Counted from the first letter of the stretch, positions 28,263 to 38,270 are shown. The stretch is 64,000 nucleotides of DNA from Asticcacaulis benevestitus DSM 16100 = ATCC BAA-896 (GCF_000376105.1 NZ_AQWM01000001.1:434001-498000), one strand, 5' to 3'. The notes: generated from the letters alone by a model not told the origin. Numbers and translations are program-made.

Positions 28263-29030
28263 TTGGCTGTGGCCGATTTTGAAATCTTCGACACGCTCTC
28301 ATCGACCCAGGATCTTGGGCTGGCGCGGGTGCGGGCAGGGCGGCCCGGCTCAGGCTGGATTCTGACGAAGGAACAGACCAAGGGCATTGGGCGGCACGGC
28401 AAGGCCTGGGTCGGCACTAAGGGTAATTTCATGGCCTCCCGCTGGGAGATCATGGAAATAGATGTCCGCCTGGTGCCGCAGTTATCCTTCATCGTGGCCC
28501 TGGCCGTCTATGAGATGCTGCGCCCCTTGGTGCCCGATACCGAACAAGCGATGCGTATCAAGTGGCCAAACGACGTTCTGCATCGCGGGCGCAAGCTGTG
28601 CGGCATCATCGTCCAGACGGAGGCTTCCCAAAAGCCCGGCCATCTTGGCATTGTCATAGGTGTCGGCATCAATATGCGCGCCGCCCCGATCCTGGAAAAC
28701 TACCTGACCGTTTCCCTGCGCGATATCAGTCCGCAAGCGAAAAGCCTTGATCCTGTCGCCCTGCTGCACAAGCTCAATGGCCATCTCGATGGCGTGATTG
28801 ATCTTTGGCGCAGCAAGGATTTCAGTGACATCGCCAAGGCCTGGCTCAAGCGCGCCTATGGTCGTGATCGCACCTTGAACGTCACGCACGAAGGCAGAAC
28901 GGTTTCCGGCCATATAAAAGGTCTGGATGAATTTGGCGGGCTTCAAATCGAAGCGACGGACAGACAGATATACACTGTCACCGGCGGCGAGATCACCTAC
29001 GGAGAATTGATTGATGCTGCTGGCCATTGA
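28263..29030 (+). CDS. birA: biotin--[acetyl-CoA-carboxylase] ligase
   Basis: The enzyme activates biotin to biotinyl-AMP and attaches it to the biotin carrier protein of acetyl-CoA carboxylase. The 255-residue protein has the biotin-site loop [12 protein letters not shown], the KWPNDVL motif, [10 protein letters not shown] with the catalytic Lys region, GVGINM and a small C-terminal SH3-like domain. There is no N-terminal helix-turn-helix, so it is a ligase only and not the biotin operon repressor. The start may be TTG at 28263, directly after the nuoN stop, or GTG at 28269. It overlaps coaX by 17 bases. The nuo-birA-coaX-rnj order is typical of Caulobacter-like genomes. Confidence 0.92.
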   Translation: MAVADFEIFDTLSSTQDLGLARVRAGRPGSGWILTKEQTKGIGRHGKAWVGTKGNFMASRWEIMEIDVRLVPQLSFIVALAVYEMLRPLVPDTEQAMRIKWPNDVLHRGRKLCGIIVQTEASQKPGHLGIVIGVGINMRAAPILENYLTVSLRDISPQAKSLDPVALLHKLNGHLDGVIDLWRSKDFSDIAKAWLKRAYGRDRTLNVTHEGRTVSGHIKGLDEFGGLQIEATDRQIYTVTGGEITYGELIDAAGH

Positions 29031-29796
29031 GCAAGGCAATACCAACACGCTGTTCGCCATTCATGATGGCAAGGCGTGGGTCGCCCAGTGGCGGGTGGCA
29101 ACCGAAACGACACGTACCGCTGATGAGTACGCTGCCTGGCTTTATCAGTTAATGCATATGAATGGTCTTGATTTCAAGGTCATTGATGACTGCATCATAT
29201 CGTCGGTCGTGCCGCAATCGCTGTTCAATCTGCGCAAGCTCTGCCAACGCTATTTCGACCGCCAACCCTTTGTCATCGGCGAAAACACCCACCTTGGCAT
29301 CGATATCCGCATCGACAAGCCACGCGAAGCCGGTGCGGATCGCCTGGTCAATGCCATCGGCGGCCATATCAAATATGACGGTCCGCTGATCATCATCGAT
29401 TCCGGCACGGCCACTACGTTTGATGTGGTGGCGGCGGATGGCGGTTACGAAGGCGGCGCCATTGCACCCGGCATCAATCTTTCGATGCAGGCGCTGCATC
29501 AAGCAGCGGCCAAACTGCCGCGCATCGCTATCGAAAAGCCCAACCGTAAGATTGGCAAGGATACGGTCAGCGCCATGCAGACCGGTATCTTCTGGGGTTA
29601 TGTCGGCCTGATCGAATATCTAGTGGCCTCCATCCAGGGCGAATACGGACAAAAGATGACCGTCATCGCCACGGGAGGGGTGGTTTCTCTCTTTGAAGGT
29701 GCTACAGACAAGATCGATTATTTCGACCACGATCTGACCTTGCGCGGACTTCTCGAAATTTATAAGCGAACGCTGGCGACGTCAGCCGCGTCCTGA
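29014..29796 (+). CDS. coaX: type III pantothenate kinase
   Basis: CoaX phosphorylates pantothenate in the first step of coenzyme A synthesis. The 260-residue acetate-kinase-fold protein starts [14 protein letters not shown]. The first ATP-site motif has Glu (EQGNTNT) where most CoaX proteins have Asp (DxGNTNT), a variant I associate with alphaproteobacteria. Further motifs are [24 protein letters not shown] and [12 protein letters not shown] lies 9 bases before the ATG at 29014; a TTG at 29011 is less likely. It overlaps birA, so the two cofactor genes are translationally coupled. Confidence 0.94.
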   Translation: MLLAIEQGNTNTLFAIHDGKAWVAQWRVATETTRTADEYAAWLYQLMHMNGLDFKVIDDCIISSVVPQSLFNLRKLCQRYFDRQPFVIGENTHLGIDIRIDKPREAGADRLVNAIGGHIKYDGPLIIIDSGTATTFDVVAADGGYEGGAIAPGINLSMQALHQAAAKLPRIAIEKPNRKIGKDTVSAMQTGIFWGYVGLIEYLVASIQGEYGQKMTVIATGGVVSLFEGATDKIDYFDHDLTLRGLLEIYKRTLATSAAS

Positions 29797-29813
29797 TTGG
29801 CATACGAATAAAA

Positions 29814-31481
29814 ATGAAAATGAAGTCAAACGAACTGGTGTTCCTGCCGCTGGGCGGGTCCAATGAAATCGGCATGAACCTGAACCTGTATGGGTTCGGG
29901 CCTGCGGATGACCGTCAGTGGATCATCGCTGATGTGGGCGTCACGTTCGGCGATCTGACCACGCCGGGCATCGAGGTGATCGTGCCCGATCCGGAATTCC
30001 TGATCGGCGAAAATATCCTTGGGATCATTTTGACACACGCGCATGAAGACCATATCGGTGCGCTCGGCTGGCTGTGGGACAAGATCAAGGCGCCGGTTTT
30101 TGCCACGCCGTTCACCGCTTTCCTGGTGCGTGAAAAGCTGCGTGAAGCGGGCGTCGATGATTGCGACCTGACCGAAGTGCCGCTGAACGGCAATGTCAAG
30201 CTTGGGCCGTTTGATATTGATTATATTACACTTACGCACTCGATCGCGGAGCCCAATGGTCTAGCTATCCGTACCGAACTGGGTACGATTTTCCATACGG
30301 GTGACTGGAAGTTTGACGAGGCGCCTATCACCGGCGCTCCGACCGATATACCCGCTATTCGCAAGCTGGGCGACGAAGGCCTTCTGGCCATGGTTTGTGA
30401 TTCGACCAATGTGTTCGTTGAAGGCCGCGCCGGCTCGGAAGAGGATGTGCGCGTAGAACTGACCCAGGTCATCAAGAGCTTGAAAAAGCGCGTCGCCGTC
30501 GCCTGTTTCGCCTCCAACGTCGCGCGCGTCGATTCGGTGATGCGCGCCGCCATGGAAGCCGGCCGCAAGGTTTGTCTGGTCGGCCGTTCAATGCACCGTA
30601 TCACCGCCGCCGCCCGTCACGTCGGTTTGCTGGCCGGCATTCCCGATCCGGTGAGCGAAGGCGAGGCCCAGCACCTCAAGGCCAACGAAGTGCTTTATCT
30701 TTGCACGGGTTCGCAAGGCGAGCCGCGAGCGGCTCTGTCACGCATCGCTGACGGCAACCATCCGCTCGTCAAGCTCAAGGAAGGCGACGCCTGCGTCTTC
30801 TCTTCGCGCGTCATTCCCGGCAATGAGATCTCGATCCGCTCCTTGCAAAACCGCCTGTCGGATCTCGGTGTCGCCATCCATACCGAACGCGATCATCCAG
30901 GCATTCACGTCTCCGGCCATCCTTGCCGCGACGAGCTAAAGGAAATGTACGCGCTGGCCCGTCCGCGCATCTCGGTCCCGACGCACGGTGAACGCCGCCA
31001 CCTCCTGAAACACGCCGCTCTGGCGGCGGAAGTGGGCATTGAAGAACAGATCACGCCACGCAACGGCGATATGGTGCGTCTGGCGCCGGGTCGCGCCGAA
31101 ATTATTGACGAGGTGCCCTCCGGTCGTCTGTTCGTCGATGGCGGACATCTGGTGCCGGAAGCCTCCGATGCGCTGCGCGAACGCCGACATGCTGCCCATA
31201 ACGGTATGATGTTCGTGTCGTTCGCCCTCGACAGCAAGAACCGTCTGGCCTCGATCGTTGAGGTGAGGGGGCTTGGGCTCGCTTACGAGGATGATGACAT
31301 TATCTCCGATCAATTGGAGGCGATCTGCCAGAGCGTCGAAAAGGCGATCAAGGCCATGCCAAACGAAGCGCGAGATGAAGACGAAAGTGTTGAAATCGTC
31401 GTGGCGCGTGTTGTCAAGAAGGCGGCGCAGTCTATCTGGGGGCGCCGGCCGATTGTAGAGACCATCATCCTTAGGATATAA
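29814..31481 (+). CDS. rnj: ribonuclease J
   Basis: RNase J is a metallo-beta-lactamase/beta-CASP nuclease with 5'-3' exonuclease and endonuclease activity in RNA decay and maturation. The 555-residue protein has the zinc motif HAHEDH at residues 75-80 (His75, His77, Asp79, His80), GDWKFDE, the beta-CASP motifs CDSTNVF and CFASNVARV, and SGHPCRDEL, plus a C-terminal domain. Two ATG codons (29814, 29820) stand at the start without a clear ribosome site. It ends the nuo-birA-coaX-rnj series and a perfect terminator follows after 89 bases. Confidence 0.95.
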   Translation: MKMKSNELVFLPLGGSNEIGMNLNLYGFGPADDRQWIIADVGVTFGDLTTPGIEVIVPDPEFLIGENILGIILTHAHEDHIGALGWLWDKIKAPVFATPFTAFLVREKLREAGVDDCDLTEVPLNGNVKLGPFDIDYITLTHSIAEPNGLAIRTELGTIFHTGDWKFDEAPITGAPTDIPAIRKLGDEGLLAMVCDSTNVFVEGRAGSEEDVRVELTQVIKSLKKRVAVACFASNVARVDSVMRAAMEAGRKVCLVGRSMHRITAAARHVGLLAGIPDPVSEGEAQHLKANEVLYLCTGSQGEPRAALSRIADGNHPLVKLKEGDACVFSSRVIPGNEISIRSLQNRLSDLGVAIHTERDHPGIHVSGHPCRDELKEMYALARPRISVPTHGERRHLLKHAALAAEVGIEEQITPRNGDMVRLAPGRAEIIDEVPSGRLFVDGGHLVPEASDALRERRHAAHNGMMFVSFALDSKNRLASIVEVRGLGLAYEDDDIISDQLEAICQSVEKAIKAMPNEARDEDESVEIVVARVVKKAAQSIWGRRPIVETIILRI

Positions 31482-31570
31482 TTCAGCTCAAACGCCGCAT
31501 GGCTCCTCGCAAAGGCTTGGACGTGCGTTGCCGATACCAAGGCGCTTTTGAGAGCACCTTGGAGAATTCA

Positions 31571-31604
31571 AACGGCCCGCTTGTTCAGCGGGCCGTTTTT
31601 TTTA
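31571..31604 (+). terminator. terminator of rnj and the nuo region
   Basis: A perfect 10-bp stem AACGGCCCGC / GCGGGCCGTT with a 7-base loop is followed by seven or more T residues. It lies just before the convergent phaC stop codon. Confidence 0.94.
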
Positions 31605-33578
31605 TTATGACTTCACCATGACATAGGCGCCGGGCGCATCCATCAGCGCTTTCAGCTTGCCCTTGGCCGGATCGCGCGCCGGCACCATCTTGCCGGCATG
31701 TTCATGTAACCAACCGGCCCAATGCGGCCACCACGAACCGGGATGCTCGACCGCGGTGTCGATCCATTGTTGGAGCGTGTCGGGATGACTATCGTTCAGC
31801 CAGTGCATGTATTTCTTCGCGTCCGGGTGATTGACCACACCGGCGATGTGCCCTGAGCCCGCCAGCATGAAGGTGACAGGGCCGCCGAACAGTTTCGAGC
31901 CCTTATAGACCGAACCCGGCGGCGCGATGTGGTCTTCGCGTCCGGCTTGTTCGTAGATTGGAATGGTCACTTTTTTCAGATCAATCTCGACGCCGGCCAG
32001 AACCAGCTTGTGGTTGACCAGGGCGTTTTCACCGTAGAATTTGCGTAAATAAAATAGGTGCAGAGCCTTGGGCATTCGCGTCTGGTCAGCGTTCCAGCAC
32101 AACAGGTCGAATGGCGTTAAGTCTTTGCCCATCAGGTAGTTGTTGACGAAGAACGACCAGATCAGATCATTGGCGCGCAGGCTGTTGAATGTATCGGCCA
32201 TGGCGGAACCGGGCAGGACACCGCCGGCCGCGTCCATCTGGCGTTCCAGTTCCTTCAGCCAGTTTTCGCTTGTAAACAGCAAGAGATCTCCGGCTTCGGA
32301 AAAGTCATGCTGGGCGGTGAAGAAGGTAGCCGCCGAAATCGAGGTGTCGCCCTTGGCCGCCATGTGGGCCAGCGCGCAACCGAGCAGGGTGCCGCCGATG
32401 CAATAGCCGACCGCATTGACGCTCTTGGCGCCCGTCTGTTCAAGCACTTTCTGCGTCGCTTCGTAGATGCCGCCGAACATATAGTCCTCGAAGGTCGTGT
32501 CCTTCATAGACGTATCAGGATTGACCCAGGCGACGAGGAAAACGGTGAAGCCCTGACCGACCAGCCATTTGATCATCGAGTTCTTGGCTTGCAGGTCGAG
32601 AATATAGAACTTGTTGATCCACGGAGGGAAGATCAACAGCGGTATCTCGCGTACCTGTTGCGTGGTCGGGCTGTATTGCAAAAGCTCGAAATACGGGCCG
32701 CGATACACGACCTTGCCCGGCGTGGTGGCGACATTTTCGCCTACCGTGAAGCGGCTGTAATCGGCCTGCGAAATCATCAGCTTGCCATCACCGCGTGCCA
32801 TATCGTCGGCGAAACGCTCCATACCCTTGACCAGACTTTCACCCTGAGAATCGATCAGGGCCTGCAAGGCTGCCGGATTGGACATCAGGAAGTTCGACGG
32901 CGACATGGCGTCGGTCATCAGCTTGGTGAAGAATTCAGCGCGGCGTTTGACCATGGGGTCGACGCCCTCGGCGCTGGAAATCAGCTTGTTGATCCAGTTC
33001 GAGGACAACAGATAGGACTGCTTCATCATGTCGAACATCTGGTTTTCCTGCCAGCGCGGATCGGCGAAGCGCTTATCGGCCGGTTTGCCGTTTTCGGGTG
33101 CTTCAGTGCCGAGCGCACGGCGTGTCATCTTGCCCCAAAGCTCCATATAGCCGGTCAAAAGTTCGCTTTGCGCTTCGACCAGCTTGTCCGGCTTGGCAGC
33201 CAGCGATCCCATAATTTCGGTCATGGCCGGGCCGACCTGAAACGGATCGGGAGAGGATCCGCCGGTGGAGTCGGGTTGCTTGAAGACGGTTTTGGCCAGG
33301 GCGCTTTGCGCTGTCATCGCCGCTTTGGCGATATTGACCGACAGTTCCTCCATCTTGCGCACGGTTTCATTGTCGAAGCCTGGCGCCTTGGTCGGCGTGA
33401 AATCCGGACGTGGTGTAATCTGCGGCTGTGGGGCAGGCTGCTCGATATGGAGTTTAGCTGCGGGCTTGGCCTTGGGGGCGGCTTTCTCGGTTTTAGCCGG
33501 CGCTTTTTTAGGTGATCTTTTAGCGGAGGTCTTTACGGGCCCGGTCTTGGTCGTCGTCGTCTTTGGTGCTCGGGTCAT
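31605..33578 (-). CDS. phaC: class I poly(3-hydroxyalkanoate) synthase
   Basis: PhaC polymerises hydroxyacyl-CoA into PHA at the surface of storage granules. The 657-residue protein has the lipase-like box GYCIGG with the catalytic Cys393, the Asp in GREDHIAP and the His in GSGHIAGVVNHP, plus the conserved PPWINKFYILDL region. The first 65 residues are an unusual Lys-, Ala-, Thr- and Pro-rich tail not needed in the core family, which makes the protein longer than the usual 570-600 residues. I start at the ATG at 33578, with GAGGAG 6 bases ahead; an ATG at 33596 would include that site in the coding sequence. No phaA, phaB or phasin gene is beside it. Confidence 0.94.
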   Translation of the reverse strand: MTRAPKTTTTKTGPVKTSAKRSPKKAPAKTEKAAPKAKPAAKLHIEQPAPQPQITPRPDFTPTKAPGFDNETVRKMEELSVNIAKAAMTAQSALAKTVFKQPDSTGGSSPDPFQVGPAMTEIMGSLAAKPDKLVEAQSELLTGYMELWGKMTRRALGTEAPENGKPADKRFADPRWQENQMFDMMKQSYLLSSNWINKLISSAEGVDPMVKRRAEFFTKLMTDAMSPSNFLMSNPAALQALIDSQGESLVKGMERFADDMARGDGKLMISQADYSRFTVGENVATTPGKVVYRGPYFELLQYSPTTQQVREIPLLIFPPWINKFYILDLQAKNSMIKWLVGQGFTVFLVAWVNPDTSMKDTTFEDYMFGGIYEATQKVLEQTGAKSVNAVGYCIGGTLLGCALAHMAAKGDTSISAATFFTAQHDFSEAGDLLLFTSENWLKELERQMDAAGGVLPGSAMADTFNSLRANDLIWSFFVNNYLMGKDLTPFDLLCWNADQTRMPKALHLFYLRKFYGENALVNHKLVLAGVEIDLKKVTIPIYEQAGREDHIAPPGSVYKGSKLFGGPVTFMLAGSGHIAGVVNHPDAKKYMHWLNDSHPDTLQQWIDTAVEHPGSWWPHWAGWLHEHAGKMVPARDPAKGKLKALMDAPGAYVMVKS

Positions 33579-33782
33579 ACGCGCCTCCTCGATCATAACT
33601 CTATAACAATATATAGAGCGCGCGCCGCCTATCGCGCCAACTAAATTTATATTTCTCTTGTCTTGCCTGTCGTCATAACCGTATTTTACGGCAGAGATTC
33701 AACGACGTCAGAATGGCGTTGCCAATATCTGTTGTCCTGAGGCTCCTGAGTGGAGAAACGTCCCTTGCCGATACGCTGCACA

Positions 33783-34163
33783 ATGAAACATTTGATCCTG
33801 CCCGTCAGCTTTATGGCGTTGGCGGGTGTGGCGCTTTCGGGCCATGCGCAGGACGCTCCCGCCGCCAACATCAACAGCATGCCCAAATGGTCGGAGTTTC
33901 CTCTGCCGCCGGAAAAGGTGCCGACGCCCGCCGAACTCCTGGCCAAGGTCACCGAAACGCAAAACCAGCGCCGCCTGTTGCGCACAGAGGTTCGTGCGTT
34001 GGTCTGGGATGAAAGCGACCCCAACGTTTTTGCCCAAACGGCGCGCGATAAGATCAATCCAGCGCTGTCCGGCCCTGTCGAGGCCACCTATTCCGTCGTT
34101 GAAATCGAGGCGCTTGCCGCCGAACTGCGCCGTAAGGCAGCACCGCCGCCGGTCGTCAACTAG
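33783..34163 (+). CDS. exported hypothetical protein
   Basis: The 126-residue protein begins with a clear Sec signal peptide (MKHLILPVSFMALAGVALSGHAQD, cleavage after HAQ). The mature part of about 100 residues is acidic, Pro- and Ala-rich at the start and helical after that, with a C-terminal PPPVV. No known family is recognised. The ATG at 33783 is preferred over an in-frame GTG at 33750 because it begins the signal peptide. The gene stands alone before glpX. Confidence 0.6.
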   Translation: MKHLILPVSFMALAGVALSGHAQDAPAANINSMPKWSEFPLPPEKVPTPAELLAKVTETQNQRRLLRTEVRALVWDESDPNVFAQTARDKINPALSGPVEATYSVVEIEALAAELRRKAAPPPVVN

Positions 34164-34305
34164 CCCTCAAGTCCAGGCTGTTTCTGGCAGGTTTTCTCTG
34201 CTAAGAGGGCGCGCGCGATAGAGGCTGCCACATGTCCTTAAGCGTAAAATACGGCGTAAAAGCTAACCGCCGCTTCAAGAAAACTTAAAGCCAGAAAATA
34301 ATAAA

Positions 34306-35316
34306 ATGCAGGAAACATCTGTTTTGACGAAGGATAGCCAGCAAGCGGCCATCCGTGATTTCGACCTGAGCCTCGATATCGTGCGAGTCGCTGAAGAGGC
34401 CGCCATCGCCTGTTACGCCGAAATCGGTGGCGGCGATGAAAAAGCCGCCGATCAGGCCGCCGTCGACGCCATGCGCACCGCGCTCAACGCTATCGATATG
34501 GACGGTCGGATCGTGATCGGTGAGGGCGAGCGCGATGAGGCCCCCATGCTTTATATTGGCGAAAAGGTCGGTACCGGCAAAGGACCCGCGATCGATATAG
34601 CGCTGGATCCGCTTGAAGGCACGACGCTGGCCGCCAAGGCCATGGCCAACGCGCTGGCGGTGATCGCGTTTGCGCCACGCGGCGGCATGCTGCACGCGCC
34701 CGACACCTATATGGACAAGCTAGCCATCGGTCCTGGTTACGCTCAGGGCGTGGTCGACCTTGACTGGTCACCGGAAGAAAATGTGCGCTCGCTCGCCAAG
34801 GCCAAGGGGGTCGACGTATCGGAAATCGTAGCATGCGTGCTCGATCGCCCGCGCCACGATTCGATCATCACGTCCCTGCGCAAGGCCGGGGCGCGCGTGC
34901 ACCTGATTACAGATGGTGATGTCGCCGGTGTCATTCATACCGCCCAGCCGGAAACGGGGATCGACATTTACCTGGGGCAGGGCGGCGCGCCTGAAGGCGT
35001 GCTGGCGTGTGCCGCGCTGAAATGCGTTGGGGGGCAGTTCCAGGGACGTCTGGTCTTCCGTAATGCTGATGAAAAGCGACGCGCTGAAAGGCTGGGCCTG
35101 AGCGACTTCGATCGCAAATATATGCTCGATGATCTGGTCAGTTCCGATGCCGTATTTATCGCCACCGGCGTTACCCATGGTGCGCTGCTGCGTGGCGTGC
35201 AGAAGGAAACCACGGCGCGCGGCGAGGTCTTCGTCACGACGGAAAGCCTGGTGATGATTTCCAAAACCCATACCGTGCGCAAACTTTCGATGCGCCGCCC
35301 GTTGGTAAAATCATAA
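34306..35316 (+). CDS. glpX: class II fructose-1,6-bisphosphatase
   Basis: GlpX hydrolyses fructose 1,6-bisphosphate to fructose 6-phosphate in gluconeogenesis. The 336-residue protein has the metal and substrate motifs GEGERDEAPMLYIGE, IDIALDPLEGTTLAA, and ITDGDVAGVI. The last half holds GQGGAPEGVLACAALKC, typical of the GlpX branch. No clear ribosome site precedes the ATG at 34306. Its stop overlaps the recJ start by one base. Confidence 0.95.
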   Translation: MQETSVLTKDSQQAAIRDFDLSLDIVRVAEEAAIACYAEIGGGDEKAADQAAVDAMRTALNAIDMDGRIVIGEGERDEAPMLYIGEKVGTGKGPAIDIALDPLEGTTLAAKAMANALAVIAFAPRGGMLHAPDTYMDKLAIGPGYAQGVVDLDWSPEENVRSLAKAKGVDVSEIVACVLDRPRHDSIITSLRKAGARVHLITDGDVAGVIHTAQPETGIDIYLGQGGAPEGVLACAALKCVGGQFQGRLVFRNADEKRRAERLGLSDFDRKYMLDDLVSSDAVFIATGVTHGALLRGVQKETTARGEVFVTTESLVMISKTHTVRKLSMRRPLVKS

Positions 35317-37184
35317 TGCCTATGGACGCCGCCGCCAAGCTGACACCCGCCCGCGATATCCCGCCTTACCTGGGTGTGACATCTTCCTTAAGCGGCCGGG
35401 GGTGGCGTGAGCGTATGGCGTCCATTGGCGTTACACCGGAGACCCTGCGCGATATTACGCATCGCCTTGGCCTGATGAATGTCGCCGAACCTGATTTTAT
35501 CGAGCCTCTCGCGCGCTTTATTGCAGGACGCGGCGTGACACCCGAAGGCCTGCAGGACTTTATCTTCCCGACCCTGAAGGCGCTATTTCCCGAACCCTCG
35601 TCCTTTATGGATATGGACAAGGCAGTCACCGCCATTCTCGATGCCCTGGAGCGCAAGGCGAAGGTTTGCGTCTTCGCCGATTATGATGTCGATGGTGCCA
35701 CCAGTGCGGCGCAACTCGTGCGCTGGTTCCGCTATATGGGCCACGAACTGACGGTCTATGTGCCGGATCGTGTCACCGAGGGGTATGGCCCATCCAATGC
35801 CGCTTTCAACAGCTTGAAACGTCAGGGTGCCGATCTGGTCATCACGGTCGATTGCGGTGCCATGGCCCATAAGGCACTTGATTATGCCGCAAGTATCGGG
35901 CTCGATGTGGTGGTTATCGACCACCACCTGATGCGGGAAGAGCCGCCTCACGCCCTGGCCGTGGTCAACCCGAATCGTCCCGGCTGCACTTCGGCGCAGG
36001 GCAATCTGGCGGCCGCCGGCGTTGTGTTCGTCGTGCTGGCGGCGCTGAACCGCGACGCTGAAAAGCGTGGCCTGTTCGCCGATCGTGAAAAACCCGATCT
36101 ACGTCAATGGCTTGATCTGTCGGCGCTGGGTGCCATCTGCGATGTCACCGCGTTGACCGGTTTCAATCGCGCCCTGGCGGCTCAGGGTCTCAAGATTATG
36201 TCACAACGCAAGAATGCCGGTATCAAGGCGCTGATGGAGGTTGCCGGCGATAAAAGCGCTGCCGTCAATCTGATGAGCACGTTCCATTCCGGCTTCGTGA
36301 TTGGCCCACGTATTAATGCTGGCGGCCGGGTGGGGCGCTCCGATCTCGGCGTGCGCCTGCTCTCTACCGACGATGCGGACGAAGCGGCTGCGCTGGCTCA
36401 GGAACTGGATGAACTGAACCGCACCCGCCGCGATATCGAGGCGGATGTGCTCGAACAGGCTATGCAGACCGCGGAAGCGCAAGGGCTTTGGCCGAGCGAG
36501 GATCCCGTCATTGTCGTGGCGCGTGACGACTGGCATCCCGGCGTCATCGGCATCGTGGCCGGGCGTCTGCGCGAGCGCTGGCACAAACCTGTCGTCATCA
36601 TTGGCATTGATCCGGTCAGCGGCATGGGCAAGGGCTCGGGACGTTCGCAGGCCGGCGTCAATCTGGGGGAGGCGATTGGCGCCGCTTTCGAGGCCGGTAT
36701 TTTGCTCTCGGGCGGCGGTCACGCCATGGCGGCCGGCTTGAGTGTCGAAAAAGACCGCATCGGTAATTTACGGACCTTCATTAATGACTATGTGACGTCG
36801 CATGTGTCCGAAGCCGATCAGATCGGGTCCGTCGAGGTCGACGCCATTCTGAGCGTGCGTGCTGCATCGCGCGCCATGTATGACAAGTTCGCTCTGCTGG
36901 CGCCGTATGGGCAGGGCAATCCCGAACCCTTGCTGGCCTTTGCCCGCGTGCGTATCGGCTATTCCCAGGTCATGAAGGGCGGTCATGTGCGCTTTGAGCT
37001 GAGTGACGATTCAGGTGGCAAGCTGAAGGGTATTGTCTGGCGAGCGGAAGGCACCGCCATCGGTGACGCCTTGTTGCGTCCAACCGGTTTTGTCCACGTT
37101 TTAGGTCGTCTCAAAGCAGACGACTATAAGGGAAGAGATGGCGTGCAGCTTGAAATCGAAGACATAGCGCTCGCGACGGATTAG
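35316..37184 (+). CDS. recJ: single-stranded-DNA-specific exonuclease RecJ
   Basis: RecJ degrades single-stranded DNA 5'-3' in recombination and mismatch repair. The 622-residue protein has the DHH phosphoesterase motifs: FADYDVDGATSA near residue 122, DCG, DHH at about 202-204 in VVIDHHLM, and the DHHA1 domain motif GGGHAMAAG. The C-terminal OB-type domain ends the protein. The ATG at 35316 overlaps the glpX stop; a second ATG at 35322 is possible. glpX-recJ coupling is by position only. Confidence 0.95.
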   Translation: MPMDAAAKLTPARDIPPYLGVTSSLSGRGWRERMASIGVTPETLRDITHRLGLMNVAEPDFIEPLARFIAGRGVTPEGLQDFIFPTLKALFPEPSSFMDMDKAVTAILDALERKAKVCVFADYDVDGATSAAQLVRWFRYMGHELTVYVPDRVTEGYGPSNAAFNSLKRQGADLVITVDCGAMAHKALDYAASIGLDVVVIDHHLMREEPPHALAVVNPNRPGCTSAQGNLAAAGVVFVVLAALNRDAEKRGLFADREKPDLRQWLDLSALGAICDVTALTGFNRALAAQGLKIMSQRKNAGIKALMEVAGDKSAAVNLMSTFHSGFVIGPRINAGGRVGRSDLGVRLLSTDDADEAAALAQELDELNRTRRDIEADVLEQAMQTAEAQGLWPSEDPVIVVARDDWHPGVIGIVAGRLRERWHKPVVIIGIDPVSGMGKGSGRSQAGVNLGEAIGAAFEAGILLSGGGHAMAAGLSVEKDRIGNLRTFINDYVTSHVSEADQIGSVEVDAILSVRAASRAMYDKFALLAPYGQGNPEPLLAFARVRIGYSQVMKGGHVRFELSDDSGGKLKGIVWRAEGTAIGDALLRPTGFVHVLGRLKADDYKGRDGVQLEIEDIALATD

Positions 37185-37309
37185 CGGTCAAGCTGCGCAA
37201 AACACTGATCTTTCGCAAACAGGTACAAAAGTGACGCGGCTTGTGGGAAAAGTCAAAAAAGCGCTTGCATCCCGAAAACAGAACGGTTACCAAGCGCGCT
37301 CTTGAATGT

Positions 37310-37384
37310 GGTCCCTTCGTCTATCGGTTAGGACGTCAGGTTTTCATCCTGAAAAGAGCGGTTCGACTCCGCTAGGGACTGCCA
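37310..37384 (+). tRNA. tRNA-Glu (anticodon TTC)
   Basis: The 75-base cloverleaf has acceptor arms GGTCCCT and AGGGACT (first pair G-T), anticodon loop TTTTCAT with TTC, T arm CGGTTCGACTCCG and an encoded CCA. Confidence 0.95.
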
Positions 37385-37441
37385 AGAACCTTCTCCCATA
37401 TTGCTTTTTTATCTTTTGCGCTTGATGCTATAGTCGCGCAC

Positions 37442-37463
37442 TTATCCACAGAAAATTAACCAT
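37442..37463 (+). promoter_or_regulatory. DnaA box next to a CtrA-type half site, upstream of the cold-shock gene
   Basis: TTATCCACA at 37442-37450 is an exact DnaA box. TTAACCAT at 37456-37463 matches the CtrA half-site consensus. They lie 181-202 bases before the double cold-shock-domain gene, in an AT-rich leader. Both are short and could be chance matches. Confidence 0.35.
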
Positions 37464-37643
37464 TTTTGTTATCTGAACGGCTCAAAAGCGCTGGCGTGAT
37501 CACAATAATACTCGCCTAAAGCGATTTTTTGGCGTATTTTCGCAATTCATGCGAATATTTCTCTTTTTATATCCCAAATTGAGATATCTGTGTTATGGTA
37601 ATGAGTGTCACTTGATAGTTCATGGCGACATGGGTGAGGATAA

Positions 37644-38210
37644 ATGAGTTTGTTTGATTATAATAACAAAACAGAAGCCGAAGAGTTAGTAACGATCTCA
37701 GGTCATGTTAAGTGGTTTGACACGGCGAAGGGTTACGGCTTTATCGTTCCCCAGGACTCCACGCTGACAAGCATGCGTGATGTCCTGCTTCATGTTTCGA
37801 GTCTTCGTGATCTGGGACGTGATTGCGCCCAAGAAGGCGCGAAAATTTCTTGCAAGATCGCCAAACGCGCCAAGGGTTGGCAGGTTATCGAGATAGATGA
37901 TCTGGAAGTGGTTGCGGCGGGGCAAGGTCTTGCCCGCTCGGATGTTCAGGCCCCGCGTGCTTCGCGCGCCGTCTCGGACAGTGTGCGCGTTGGTGATCTC
38001 GAAGCTGCCACCATTAAGTGGTTCAACCGGACCAAGGGCTATGGTTTTGTGGTTCGCGGCGATGACCCTACCGATATCTTCATACACATTGAGACGCTCC
38101 GTCGCTATGGTCTCGAAGACGTGCAGCAAGGGGATGTTATCATGGTTCGCTTTGGCGAAGGTCCAAAGGGGCTGGTGGTCACCGAGGTTCAGCCCAAAGC
38201 CCTCGTGTAA
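37644..38210 (+). CDS. double cold-shock-domain protein
   Basis: Cold-shock domains bind single-stranded RNA and DNA and keep RNA unstructured. The 188-residue protein has two of them: residues about 18-82 ([17 protein letters not shown], with the second RNA motif VLLHVSSL) and about 120-185 ([16 protein letters not shown] and IFIHIETL). They are joined by a flexible linker rich in Ala, Arg and Ser. Tandem arrangements of this kind are known in Caulobacter (CspC and CspD type). The AT-rich 5' region of 259 bases may give a long leader. The gene lies between tRNA-Glu and a DUF192 gene. Confidence 0.92.
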   Translation: MSLFDYNNKTEAEELVTISGHVKWFDTAKGYGFIVPQDSTLTSMRDVLLHVSSLRDLGRDCAQEGAKISCKIAKRAKGWQVIEIDDLEVVAAGQGLARSDVQAPRASRAVSDSVRVGDLEAATIKWFNRTKGYGFVVRGDDPTDIFIHIETLRRYGLEDVQQGDVIMVRFGEGPKGLVVTEVQPKALV

Positions 38211-38237
38211 GCATCATCCATCACAAGAGATATTCAG

Positions 38238-38270
38238 CGCGGGTGGCTCAGGCTGTCCGCGTTTCTTTTT
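38238..38270 (+). terminator. possible terminator of the cold-shock gene
   Basis: CGCGG at 38238-38242 pairs with CCGCG at 38257-38261 around a 14-base loop, followed by TTTCTTTTT. It lies 28 bases after the stop codon. The stem is short. Confidence 0.45.

Noticed and set aside
32307-33515. 402-residue open frame antisense to phaC
   Set aside because: Shadow frame; the phaC protein on the other strand has all family motifs.
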